From positions 1 through 25,077 of the forward strand of contig CAZGYE010000044.1 in assembly GCA_964530165.1 (NCBI GenBank): DNA of 25,077 nucleotides, read 5' to 3'. Positions within the stretch are counted from its first letter, which is position 1, and the number at the start of each line of letters is the position of its first letter. A program made the translations under genes and the position numbers. The stretch is from CAZGYE01 sp964530165. GTDB lineage: Bacteria > Planctomycetota > Planctomycetia > Planctomycetales > Planctomycetaceae. The notes below the pieces were generated by a model. It searched no databases and had not been told where the DNA came from. It worked only from the letters and a program-made list of their open reading frames with translations. This document shows positions 1-7,064 of the stretch, one piece after another.

Positions 1-38
1 GGTCACCTTGTGCATCACAGAGAGGACCGAAGTCGATT

Positions 39-308
39 ATGGAAACCGGTGAATCCTGGCGAGCGTTGTTCGAGAATTGGCCCGAAAGCGTCCCATGCGA
101 AGGCTTGGTGGTCACGACGTTTCAGGAAGCAATTCCTTTTATCGGCTTTTTAATTTCCGGAGGCATTCTGCTGCTGGAACGCGACAGGCCGGACAGCTCC
201 GGCGCCCGCAAAGTCATGCTCACCTACGACGCCATCAGCGCCGTGAAGATTACCAGCACGATGGAACTGGCCCAATTTCAAGTCATGGGGTTCCAGTCGC
301 CATTTTAG
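39..308 (+). CDS. Small conserved hypothetical protein
   Basis: A protein of 89 residues with no signal peptide. The middle (about residues 24-50) reads as alternating beta strand and hydrophobic segments, with VVTTFQEAIPF and LISGGILLLERDRPDSSGARK, followed by a predicted strand-rich C-terminus (MLTYDAISAVKITS). I recall similar short proteins in planctomycete genomes, but I cannot name a function. The start is supported by a purine-rich AGAGGA about 12 bases upstream of the ATG. It is the only gene in this part of the window on the plus strand and faces the UbiA-family gene tail to tail, with about 70 bases between the stops. No catalytic motif is visible. Its upstream context lies outside the window. 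Confidence 0.6.
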   Translation: METGESWRALFENWPESVPCEGLVVTTFQEAIPFIGFLISGGILLLERDRPDSSGARKVMLTYDAISAVKITSTMELAQFQVMGFQSPF

Positions 309-377
309 AGGTGGTCGCTCTGCTGGAAGTCCGGTTGCTTGAAGCAACTGGATCTGTGAACCGTCTGCGGCGACAAA

Positions 378-1262
378 TCAGGTGACCGGAATCCAACGTG
401 CCAGAATCATCGCCGGAGCCAGCAGCGCCGCCGTCGCAACGGCGTAGATCGGCTCCCCGATCTTGAAATAGATCATGCTGGCGTCAAGCATCACGAGCGA
501 TAAGAGCATGACTCTGACGGCTGGCTGGACCTTCTCAGGAGTCGGATCCAACACGGCCGCGAACAATCGGCGATTGATCGTCAAGATGATCATCGCCAGA
601 AGCAGGAGCACCTTGGCAGGCTCAGCCGCCCCCTGCCCCCACGTGCCGGCGAAGACGACCAGCACGCCCAACCCCAGATTGAGCACACCCATCGCTCCCA
701 CGAGTTGCGGGCGGCGACTTCGTTTCGCCTCGGTCCGCGCAAACCAGGTCACCCCGACGATGTAGACCCCCAGGCCGGCGGCTACAATCGTCTGCGGCTC
801 GACCCAGACGGCCGCCGCACTTGCACCCAGCATGACGTTGAAGAATCGACAACCGCCCATCGTCGGCGGTCCCAGCGGAGTTTTCTTCAAGAGTCCGTCG
901 TAAGCGAAGATCGACAGGGTGAGGATCGAGGCGATCTTCAAGCTTTCCCGGCCCACCGCACCGGCGGCCCCAACGCCGCACAACACCAGCACGAGCCCCA
1001 AGACAACCGCTGCGACTGGAGACACGCGTCCACTGGGAATCGGCCGCTCGGGTCGTTCAATCGCATCGATGTGCCGATCGAAGACGTCGTTGAAAACCAT
1101 TCCTGAGAGATACAGGCAGAACGAAGCAACGAGCAGCCAGGCGAAATCACTTGTTGGTTCCAGCGAGTCGTGAGTCAGCAAAAACCCCAAAAAAATATCG
1201 GCCAGAGCCGTAAACACGGCAGGCAGCCGAAGCAGTTGCAGGTAAGCAAACAGTTTGTCCAT
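378..1262 (-). CDS. UbiA-family prenyltransferase (membrane)
   Basis: An integral membrane protein of about 294 residues with eight or nine hydrophobic helices. It carries the Asp-rich signature of the UbiA superfamily, NDVFDRHID (an NDxxDxxxD motif) near residues 58-66, which binds Mg-diphosphate of a polyprenyl donor. A second conserved loop, YDGLLKKTPLGP, follows after helix 4. Family members transfer prenyl groups to aromatic acceptors (ubiquinone, menaquinone, heme A, chlorophyll) or make related lipids. The sequence alone does not reveal the acceptor. The start is placed at ATG 1262; a GTG directly before it (1265) is the alternative. No strong ribosome-binding site is visible. It is not next to quinone or heme genes here, so a specific symbol is not justified. 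Confidence 0.85.
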   Translation of the reverse strand: MDKLFAYLQLLRLPAVFTALADIFLGFLLTHDSLEPTSDFAWLLVASFCLYLSGMVFNDVFDRHIDAIERPERPIPSGRVSPVAAVVLGLVLVLCGVGAAGAVGRESLKIASILTLSIFAYDGLLKKTPLGPPTMGGCRFFNVMLGASAAAVWVEPQTIVAAGLGVYIVGVTWFARTEAKRSRRPQLVGAMGVLNLGLGVLVVFAGTWGQGAAEPAKVLLLLAMIILTINRRLFAAVLDPTPEKVQPAVRVMLLSLVMLDASMIYFKIGEPIYAVATAALLAPAMILARWIPVT

Positions 1263-1650
1263 CACTGGGTGCTCGACGGTGAAGTCGCTTCCGGATCATC
1301 TACGGAACAATGACGAATTCCGAATGTCGAATCAATGATGAATCTCCGAATGACAAAACGAATCCCCGGCAACCACACTGAGCGTGTTTTCGCTTTGGGG
1401 GCGCCGGGCCGCCGCCAAAGCCACAGCCCGTAGACGCGCCTGGACGGTGACAATCAACCGCCAAAATCAAACGGCGTCCCCGTTCGCCTGGGCTGGCTTG
1501 CATCGGATCGGCTTTTCCGCGAACATACCGATTCAGCAGTCAGCCCTCAGCAGTCAGCTCGGAAATAACAGATCGCGAGATTCATCGTCGCCGAAAGCTG
1601 AAACCTGAGGGCTGAAAGCTCATCGCTAGTCCAAGCAGGAATGGGAAGTC
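1263..1650. repeat. Gene-free spacer with two degenerate repeat families
   Basis: This roughly 390-base stretch between the divergent UbiA-family and rpmA genes has no convincing gene. It holds two kinds of degenerate repeat. Around 1310-1360 are GAATTCCGAATGTCGAAT-like units built on GACGAAT/CGAATGA. Around 1532-1622 are CAGTCAGC and GCTGAAA units. CAGCCCTCAG at 1541-1550 is the exact reverse complement of CTGAGGGCTG at 1605-1614, so the second block can fold back on itself. The same families recur elsewhere in the window. The rpmA promoter must lie here, but I cannot assign boxes with confidence. Confidence 0.6.
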
Positions 1651-1905
1651 ATGGCACATAAGAAGGGGCAGGGATCGACTCGGAACGGTCGCGACTCGAT
1701 CTCAAAACGTCGCGGAGTGAAGAAGTTCGGCGGAGAACGCGTGCTCGCCGGCAACATTCTCATCCGGCAATGCGGCACCAAATGGCATCCGGGCCGAAAC
1801 GTCGGCACCGGAAACGACTATACGCTTTTTGCGCTGGTTGACGGGACCGTCTATTTCGACCGCGAGGGCCGCCGAATCAACGTGACGCCGGCAGAGACCG
1901 GATAG
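1651..1905 (+). CDS. rpmA: 50S ribosomal protein bL27
   Basis: Ribosomal protein bL27, 84 residues, the usual length. Its N-terminus reaches the peptidyl-transferase centre of the large subunit. The N-terminus begins MAHKKGQGSTRNGRDS, with no extra residues of the Firmicutes-type cleaved extension, and continues with LAGNILIRQCGTKWHPG and the characteristic GTGNDYTLFALVDG near residues 51-64. The start is supported by AGGAATGGGAAG just upstream. Most bacteria encode rpmA directly after rplU (bL21). Here no rplU is adjacent, so the gene appears to stand alone behind a repeat-rich spacer. Its 3' end overlaps the stop region of the convergent lipoprotein gene by 29 bases. Confidence 0.97.
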   Translation: MAHKKGQGSTRNGRDSISKRRGVKKFGGERVLAGNILIRQCGTKWHPGRNVGTGNDYTLFALVDGTVYFDREGRRINVTPAETG

Positions 1906-3451
1906 CACGGTTCCGTCCCCTCGGCGAGAGACCTAAGCTGCGGCGATAGCTGTCGCGGACCGCTTCGACGCCGACATCGGCGATGATCTCACGCCAGCGC
2001 CGAGCGGCGGCCTCGAGTGCGGCAGCCGGTTCAGCGTTGCCGGCAAGTACACTGCCGATCTGTTCCGACAGTGCCGCCCGGAACTCATTTCGTCCGACCA
2101 CGGGCAGTTCGGCGACCAAGCGGGTGTCTCGAAGGCTTTGGGCCACGGTGTCGAGGTACTGGAATCTCTCGTCGTCGGCCAGTTCGGTGCCGGTCCACGG
2201 TGCCGCCGTACCGACCTGCAGGGCGCGACACGGACTCTTCGTCGCGCCGGGAAAGGCCGTCTCCAGGTTGTCCAGCGACAGTCTCGCCAGCAGGTTCCAG
2301 GCGGTCTGTGCCTGGAGCGGCGTGACGTTCGTCGAAACTGCGGCGCACAATCCGCCAAAGCCGGTCAACGTCACCTGGTTGATCCCACCATCGGGCGGCG
2401 CCTCCCAGTCGCCTGTCGAGCGGTTGTAGACCTCGCGGACTCCCGGCAACCGGCAGAAACCAATGCGCATCAATTCCGGGCGATTCACGATCGATTTGGT
2501 TTCCGGTACTCCGGCCACATCCGCTGCTGTCGCGCCGGTGGGACCGAACGGCAGCACGGGATTCCCGGGACCGGTTTCGAACGCGACGGCCAGGGCGGCG
2601 CGACCGGCGAGAATCTCCGTTCGGCAATCGGCCGGCGTGTACTCGGTCACTTCATGGGGCATCTTGGCCAACGCGCTCTTCGCAGCCTCCAGTGCGCGCA
2701 CGAAGCCGGCGCCGTCGATCAACGGTTCAGCCGTCTTGTAGTCGAAATAGAGTGAGAAGTTTCCGGGATGCTTTGCATACGAGACGGCCCGGGCCAGGAA
2801 CATCGTGGCGCGATACTCTTCGCCCCACGGTTCGACAGCCGTCCTTGCCGGCGCCCAGCGGTCCAGCGAGTCGATGAGTTTCTGATAGTCGCTCCAAGTT
2901 TTCGGCGGCGAAAGTTTCGCCTTTTCGAGCAAATCGCGGCGATAGTAGCAGACCAATGCCGGGCACGAGAGCGGAACAACCGTCGGTTTCCTTTCCAGCG
3001 TGGCGACGTTCTTGCGCAAACCCGCCAGCAGGTCGAGCCAGTGCAGGTTGCCCTCCGATTGCTGATCTTGTGGGATCGATGCCAGCAACCCTTCGGCTGC
3101 CAGTTCGGCAACCTGCGTGATGGGGAACACCATCAACACGGCGCCCGGCGTTGAGGACGCGCCGGAACCGTGTCCGAGCCATTCCGCCAATGGACGGCTG
3201 CCGGCGGACAGATCGTATTCTCTCAGCCGGCACTTTGCGCCGGTTTGCTCGGTCCATTCATCGAGAATGAGATCCCACGCCGCCGGAAAGCCGAGTCCCG
3301 CCGGGACGGAGATATCGAGTTGCTGGCCCGCAAAAGGTTTCCGCTCCGGGCGGTTTGGCTCCGAGTCCAAGCAGCCGACAACGAAGAACAGTAGCAACAG
3401 CAAGCCGCCAAAGGGGCCAAAACGAGTGAGGGACATGGGATCCGAATGCAT
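1877..3451 (-). CDS. Extracellular solute-binding lipoprotein (SBP family 1-like)
   Basis: A protein of 524 residues with a lipoprotein signal: hydrophobic stretch LLLLLFFVVG followed by Cys27 in a VVGC lipobox. The body resembles family 1 extracellular solute-binding proteins of sugar ABC transporters, with FPAAWDLILDEWTEQTG near the N-terminus, VVPLSCPALVCYYRRDLLEKA and PPKTWSDYQKLIDSL in the first lobe, and a hinge/second lobe rich in GRAALAVAFETG. It probably binds a solute at the outer face of the cytoplasmic membrane. No permease or ATPase gene is nearby, so the transport partner is unknown. ATG 3436 is an alternative start that still leaves the lipobox intact. The gene starts 28 bases after the htrA-like stop and is probably cotranscribed with it. 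The C-terminus is extended by a short basic tail that overlaps the 3' end of rpmA on the other strand. Confidence 0.8.
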   Translation of the reverse strand: MHSDPMSLTRFGPFGGLLLLLFFVVGCLDSEPNRPERKPFAGQQLDISVPAGLGFPAAWDLILDEWTEQTGAKCRLREYDLSAGSRPLAEWLGHGSGASSTPGAVLMVFPITQVAELAAEGLLASIPQDQQSEGNLHWLDLLAGLRKNVATLERKPTVVPLSCPALVCYYRRDLLEKAKLSPPKTWSDYQKLIDSLDRWAPARTAVEPWGEEYRATMFLARAVSYAKHPGNFSLYFDYKTAEPLIDGAGFVRALEAAKSALAKMPHEVTEYTPADCRTEILAGRAALAVAFETGPGNPVLPFGPTGATAADVAGVPETKSIVNRPELMRIGFCRLPGVREVYNRSTGDWEAPPDGGINQVTLTGFGGLCAAVSTNVTPLQAQTAWNLLARLSLDNLETAFPGATKSPCRALQVGTAAPWTGTELADDERFQYLDTVAQSLRDTRLVAELPVVGRNEFRAALSEQIGSVLAGNAEPAAALEAAARRWREIIADVGVEAVRDSYRRSLGLSPRGRNRAIRSLPASR

Positions 3452-3479
3452 CGAAATCTCTGAAGGGTGGTTGATATCG

Positions 3480-4676
3480 TCAAATGCGCCGTTTGCGTGG
3501 GAGGGGCACTTCGTCGTCTCCCACCAGCACGACAGGAACCCGGAGCCGGCGGCCTTCGCGGATGATTGTCAATTCGACCCGATCGCCGGGCTTATTGCTC
3601 TCGATGAAGCTCAAGAAATCATCGACTGTTTCCACCTTCTCGCCGTCGACTTCGACGATCAGATCGGCCGCGCTGCGGTCGATGCGTTCGATGACGAACG
3701 GTCCTCGCCGAGATCGCACAATGCGCGGCCCGCGTAAGCCCGCCCGCTCAGCCGGCCCGTTCGGCGTCAACCGCGCGATGAGCAAGCCGTTTTCCGTCTC
3801 GTACACCCGTTGAATGCCGACATCGGGACGAATCACCCGGCCGTGCTGAATCAGCTGCGGGACGACGCGGGTCACGAGATTCACGGGAATCGCAAACCCG
3901 ACGCCGGCGCTCTGACCGGTGCGGCTGGCAATGGCCGTGTTAATGCCGATCACCCGGCCGTGTGTATCCAACAGCGGGCCGCCGGAATTGCCCGGATTCA
4001 CTGCCGCATCGATCTGGATGATCGATTTGATGGTGCGGCCGGCGTGGATCTGCAGCGAGCGGTTCAGGCTGGAGATGATACCGGTCGTCATGGTGCGTTC
4101 CAGCCCGAAGGGGTTGCCGACGGCATAAACCCGCATACCGACCTGCAGGTTGCTGGAATCGCCGAGATGAATCGGGTGCAGCTCATCCTGGGGCGCGTCG
4201 ATCTTAATGACGGCGATGTCGTTGACCGGATCGGCGCCGACGAGCGAAGCGTCGTAAGTTTTCTGACTGAACAGAGTCACCGCCACCTCACGGGCGCCTT
4301 CGACGACGTGGTAGTTTGTCAGCACGTGCCCCGCCTTGTCCAGTACGGCGCCCGACCCGGTTCCTTCCTCAGGAATCGCCAGCAGGAAAAAGCCGTCGAC
4401 CCGGGTGCTTCGCGTGGTGATGTTGACGACTCCCTTGTTGATTTTCTCGTAAACGGCGATATTGATGACTTCTTCGGGCGACAGTCCGTCGCGATCGAAC
4501 AATTTCGCCGGCGCGTCAGACGGAGTGGCGTTCGGCCCTCGGAGCGGAAAACCGGGGCCTCGCCGGCCGCCGCGGTCTTGAGCGGCCGCCCGGTCGTCGA
4601 GCGTCGAGTCGGTCAGCCAAACCGTCAACAGCCCTCCGAGCATTGCGGAGAAGAAACATGCGGTCACGTATCTCAT
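3480..4676 (-). CDS. HtrA/DegP-like membrane-anchored serine protease with PDZ domain
   Basis: A trypsin-fold protease of the S1C (HtrA/DegP) family, about 398 residues. Order of parts: an N-terminal hydrophobic segment (residues 1-22, signal anchor), a Gly/Arg/Pro-rich linker, the protease domain, and one PDZ domain (about 285-390) carrying PNGPAERAGLRGP. The catalytic triad is visible: His123 in TNYHVVEG, Asp153 in VNDIAVIKID, and Ser231 in NPGNSGGPL. Such proteins degrade or refold damaged envelope proteins. The start at 4676 is chosen over an upstream in-frame ATG (4727) because GAAGGAGAG lies a few bases before it and the signal anchor begins there. It is followed by the solute-binding lipoprotein. 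A single PDZ domain is like DegS rather than DegP, so a symbol is withheld. Confidence 0.92.
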   Translation of the reverse strand: MRYVTACFFSAMLGGLLTVWLTDSTLDDRAAAQDRGGRRGPGFPLRGPNATPSDAPAKLFDRDGLSPEEVINIAVYEKINKGVVNITTRSTRVDGFFLLAIPEEGTGSGAVLDKAGHVLTNYHVVEGAREVAVTLFSQKTYDASLVGADPVNDIAVIKIDAPQDELHPIHLGDSSNLQVGMRVYAVGNPFGLERTMTTGIISSLNRSLQIHAGRTIKSIIQIDAAVNPGNSGGPLLDTHGRVIGINTAIASRTGQSAGVGFAIPVNLVTRVVPQLIQHGRVIRPDVGIQRVYETENGLLIARLTPNGPAERAGLRGPRIVRSRRGPFVIERIDRSAADLIVEVDGEKVETVDDFLSFIESNKPGDRVELTIIREGRRLRVPVVLVGDDEVPLPRKRRI

Positions 4677-4719
4677 CGATTCTCTCCTTCGACTGCAAAA
4701 GTGAGCGGAAAAGGCGCAA

Positions 4720-4845
4720 GCGATCAACTTTCAGTGGTCAGCCGTCATGCCGGGGGCGATTTGCTGTTTCGTAACGCTTTGGCCGAATGCACTTTTGAAA
4801 CTGCCTCATGTTTTTCCGGGCTGAAAGCTGACCGCTGATTGCTCA
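4720..4845. repeat. Degenerate CTGAAAGCTGA-type repeats flanking the htrA-like/pfk divergent promoter region
   Basis: The spacer between the divergent protease and phosphofructokinase genes contains GATCAACTTTCAGTGGTCAGC at about 4726-4744 in one orientation and GGGCTGAAAGCTGACCGCTG at about 4819-4838 in the other. They are members of the same degenerate family that occurs at 1532-1622 and 14683-14737. They could pair as an imperfect stem around about 75 bases. No gene lies here. Confidence 0.5.
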
Positions 4846-4932
4846 ATGCCTACCCTTTGAGGTATAAGTTGTTTCGGCAGATGACTCAAGATGGAGCTGT
4901 CCGTTCTGGGTCGAATTGTAAAGGAAACGGCA

Positions 4933-6318
4933 ATGCGACGTATCGGCATTTTGACGGCCGGCGGCGATACTCCGGCACTGAACGCAACGATTTACGGGGC
5001 GGTCGAACGCGCCAGCGCGCTGGAAATCGAGGTGTTCGGAATCATGAAGGGCTTCGGCGGGATGCTGAATGAGGGCGTTCCCCACGTTCACCTCAACCCG
5101 CTGTTCATCACCATTCCGGAGCTTGATCCCTGTCTGGGAGGCACGCTGCTGGGGGCCTCGCGGACATACATCGACCCCGGTCAACCGCAGGTTCTCAAAG
5201 AGGTGACTGGGCGATTGGAACGGCTCGGCATCGAGGGGCTGGTTTGCATCGGCGGCGACGGGACGATCAACGGCATGCAGCCGCTCTCGGAATTCTTTCC
5301 CTGCGTCCTGGCGCCGAAAACGATCGACAACGACCTCGGCCTCAATCACCTCGACGAACCGAACGAATGGCTCCGCGAAGAGTCGCCGGATGCAGACGAA
5401 CCGGTCTACCGCAGGCAGCACGGACGCGAGGAAATTGAGCTGGACGAGATCATCAACTACGCTACGCCCGGCTATGCGACGTCGGTGTTTGTGGTGGCTC
5501 AGTCCCTCCAGCGTATCCGGACCACCGCCGAGAGCCACCGCCGCATCGCCATTGTGGAGGTGATGGGCCGCCAGTCGGGCTACATCGCGCTGGGGTCGGC
5601 CTACGGACAGCCGGACTTGATCCTCATCCCCGAAGTCCCGCTGAATCTCCCCGAGGCGGAGCAGCGAATCCGTAAACTGTACGCCTTGCAGAAACACGTG
5701 GTGATTGTCGTCGGCGAAGGGGTGGTCGACGAACATGGGGATCAGCTCGGAGCGGTTTCATCCAGTGTCGACCCGGCCGGCAACGTCCGGTTCAGCGGAG
5801 CGGCAGAAGCGCTCAAACGGATTCTCATTAGGCAGTTCGGCGATAACTATTTCACGGACCACCGCCGGCACGAATCGGCGGATGCAGCGATCTTTACCAG
5901 AAAAGTGGGCCACACGCAGCGAGGCGGGCGGCCGATCAAGTTCGACCGGTTCTACGCCACGCAACTCGGCGGCAAAGCGGTCGACTTGCTCGTCGAGGGC
6001 CAGAACAACAGTCTGGCCACGCTGCAGTGGTCCGGGCAGGGCGGTTTTTATCTCGACTCGCTGCCTGCCAACAAGCTCCGCGATCGGTGGCGGACCATCC
6101 ATCCGCGGCTGGTGCACCCGTCGCTGTACGACCCCCACCGCTTCCAGCCGTCGAAGCTCGGCGTTCAATATCTCCTGCCGATCTTCACCAACGCCATTGG
6201 CACCGACGACATGGAGCACATCCGGGCCGATCTGTTCAGTCCCGGCAACCTCTCGACGCGTTACCAAAGCGTGAACATCGACATTCAGAAGCGGATGCAG
6301 TTTCTGCCACGCGAGTAG
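4933..6318 (+). CDS. 6-phosphofructokinase family protein with internal insertion
   Basis: A phosphofructokinase-superfamily enzyme of about 461 residues, predicted to phosphorylate fructose 6-phosphate in glycolysis. Visible motifs are GGDTPALNA (residues 10-18), GGDGT (107-111), PKTIDND with the catalytic Asp (128-134), MGRQSGYIAL (211-220) and GHTQRGGRP. Family knowledge: glycine in GGDGT goes with ATP use, whereas PPi-dependent enzymes have GGDDT; lysine in PKTIDND is usual for PPi enzymes but also occurs in plant/trypanosome-type ATP enzymes. The combination here suggests an ATP-dependent enzyme of the latter group, which is an inference. About 35-40 residues (about 137-175, very acidic) are inserted right after TIDND. 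The start at 4933 is supported by AAGGAAA just upstream; ATG 4891 is less likely. Confidence 0.88.
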   Translation: MRRIGILTAGGDTPALNATIYGAVERASALEIEVFGIMKGFGGMLNEGVPHVHLNPLFITIPELDPCLGGTLLGASRTYIDPGQPQVLKEVTGRLERLGIEGLVCIGGDGTINGMQPLSEFFPCVLAPKTIDNDLGLNHLDEPNEWLREESPDADEPVYRRQHGREEIELDEIINYATPGYATSVFVVAQSLQRIRTTAESHRRIAIVEVMGRQSGYIALGSAYGQPDLILIPEVPLNLPEAEQRIRKLYALQKHVVIVVGEGVVDEHGDQLGAVSSSVDPAGNVRFSGAAEALKRILIRQFGDNYFTDHRRHESADAAIFTRKVGHTQRGGRPIKFDRFYATQLGGKAVDLLVEGQNNSLATLQWSGQGGFYLDSLPANKLRDRWRTIHPRLVHPSLYDPHRFQPSKLGVQYLLPIFTNAIGTDDMEHIRADLFSPGNLSTRYQSVNIDIQKRMQFLPRE

Positions 6319-6653
6319 ACAGTGCGAAACAAGGTTCTCAGATTCCGGATTGAAAGAAGGCCGGCGAGCGGCGTGACCCATCCCTTCGCGAAACCAAACG
6401 ACTGAACCGCTCGACAGCTCTTGATCCGCTCACCAACGGCCGCTGGTCATTGTCCGCAAAACACCGCGCCCAAACCCAGCCGGCCGCGAAGCTTGTGACG
6501 AGAATTTCCGAGAAATCCCAGCGTGAACGGGGTTGGTACGCCTTCAACAATGTTGCCAAAAACGTTTTGACGTTTGACAGGTTGATCAGGAGATCCCACC
6601 TGCGTCCTCGGTATGGACAAGGGGGAAGTTGGGCTAATAGGGCAGCGTTCACT

Positions 6654-6798
6654 TCACGAGCCCAAGCATGTCGTCCACGTGATGTCGAGAAAACACGGGC
6701 CTTCATCCAAAGGCACAACGCGCATCTCGCAGAGTTCGTCGCCGAACCAGAACGAGCGATGATGCGGATAGCCAGCATCGTCACCACGGTCCCGCTCA
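6654..6798 (-). pseudogene. Possible fragment of a PmoA/DUF6807-like protein
   Basis: Directly after the oxidoreductase remnant, in another minus-strand frame, the translation reads GDDAGYPHHRSFWFG then CEMRVVPLDEGPCFLDITWT before a stop. The PHHRSFWF segment resembles the HPHHRSLWF motif of DUF6807 (PmoA-like) proteins, which often lie near Gfo/Idh oxidoreductases in planctomycetes. Only about 45 residues are present and the sequence between the two recognisable pieces is too short for the family, so it would be a deleted relic. The match rests on one short motif and is tentative. Confidence 0.25.
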
Positions 6799-6990
6799 GG
6801 TGTGTTTGGGAGTGTGGATTGGCTTGTCGACGAACGCATTGGCGGCGGCGTTATTGATGAAACGTTCTTTCTCAGGGTCCCAATGTAGCTTCTCGCCGAC
6901 CTGGATGGCAATGTGGCCAAGATGACACATCGAAACGAAAAAGAAACGCCGTCGGTCGTCATTCCAGGGCCACTCACTCTTCCCGGCCAC
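6796..6990 (-). pseudogene. C-terminal remnant of a Gfo/Idh/MocA-family oxidoreductase
   Basis: The minus-strand translation contains RRRFFFVSMCHLGHIAIQVG followed by EKLHWDPEKERFINNAAANA and a short basic tail to the stop. This closely resembles the C-terminal end of planctomycete Gfo/Idh/MocA oxidoreductases, which end with a CHLGNIA...RLGRKLRWDPxKExF...ANRLL pattern. The NAD-binding N-terminus and the catalytic middle are absent: going upstream, the similarity fades by about 6965 and intact aroA begins at 7065 on the opposite strand. I read this as the leftover tail of a gene broken by a rearrangement, possibly the event that brought aroA. An intact short protein is a less likely alternative. 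Confidence 0.55.
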
Positions 6991-7064
6991 TTGACAAATC
7001 GACAGCGGCGGGCATACTGGGCGGGGCGTGAACCGGTGGCTGTCTGTGACGATGTGTTGGGGCG

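Larger units (their letters stand above)
6319..7064. other. Long non-coding or decayed stretch
   Basis: This 746-base interval has no intact gene with family resemblance. On the minus strand it carries the decayed 3' end of an oxidoreductase gene (about 6796-6990) and, directly after it, a possible further fragment (6654-6795). The rest, 6319-6650, shows open frames on the minus strand but no recognisable protein signature. The aroA start follows directly at 7065, so the aroA promoter must lie inside this remnant region. Confidence 0.5.

Noticed and set aside
3810..4838. 342-residue plus-strand open frame opposite the HtrA-like gene
   Set aside because: It is antisense to a gene with an intact catalytic triad, PDZ domain and ribosome-binding site, has no family resemblance, and is explained by GC-rich codon bias.
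4843..5736. 297-residue minus-strand open frame opposite the phosphofructokinase
   Set aside because: Antisense of a conserved enzyme; no signature of its own.
4933..6318. Annotation as PPi-dependent phosphofructokinase
   Set aside because: The donor motif is GGDGT, not GGDDT; the lysine in PKTIDND alone is not sufficient, as it also occurs in ATP-dependent enzymes.
6338..6787. 149-residue minus-strand open frame in the decayed spacer
   Set aside because: No protein-like conservation or ribosome-binding site; it overlaps the possible DUF6807 relic in another frame.
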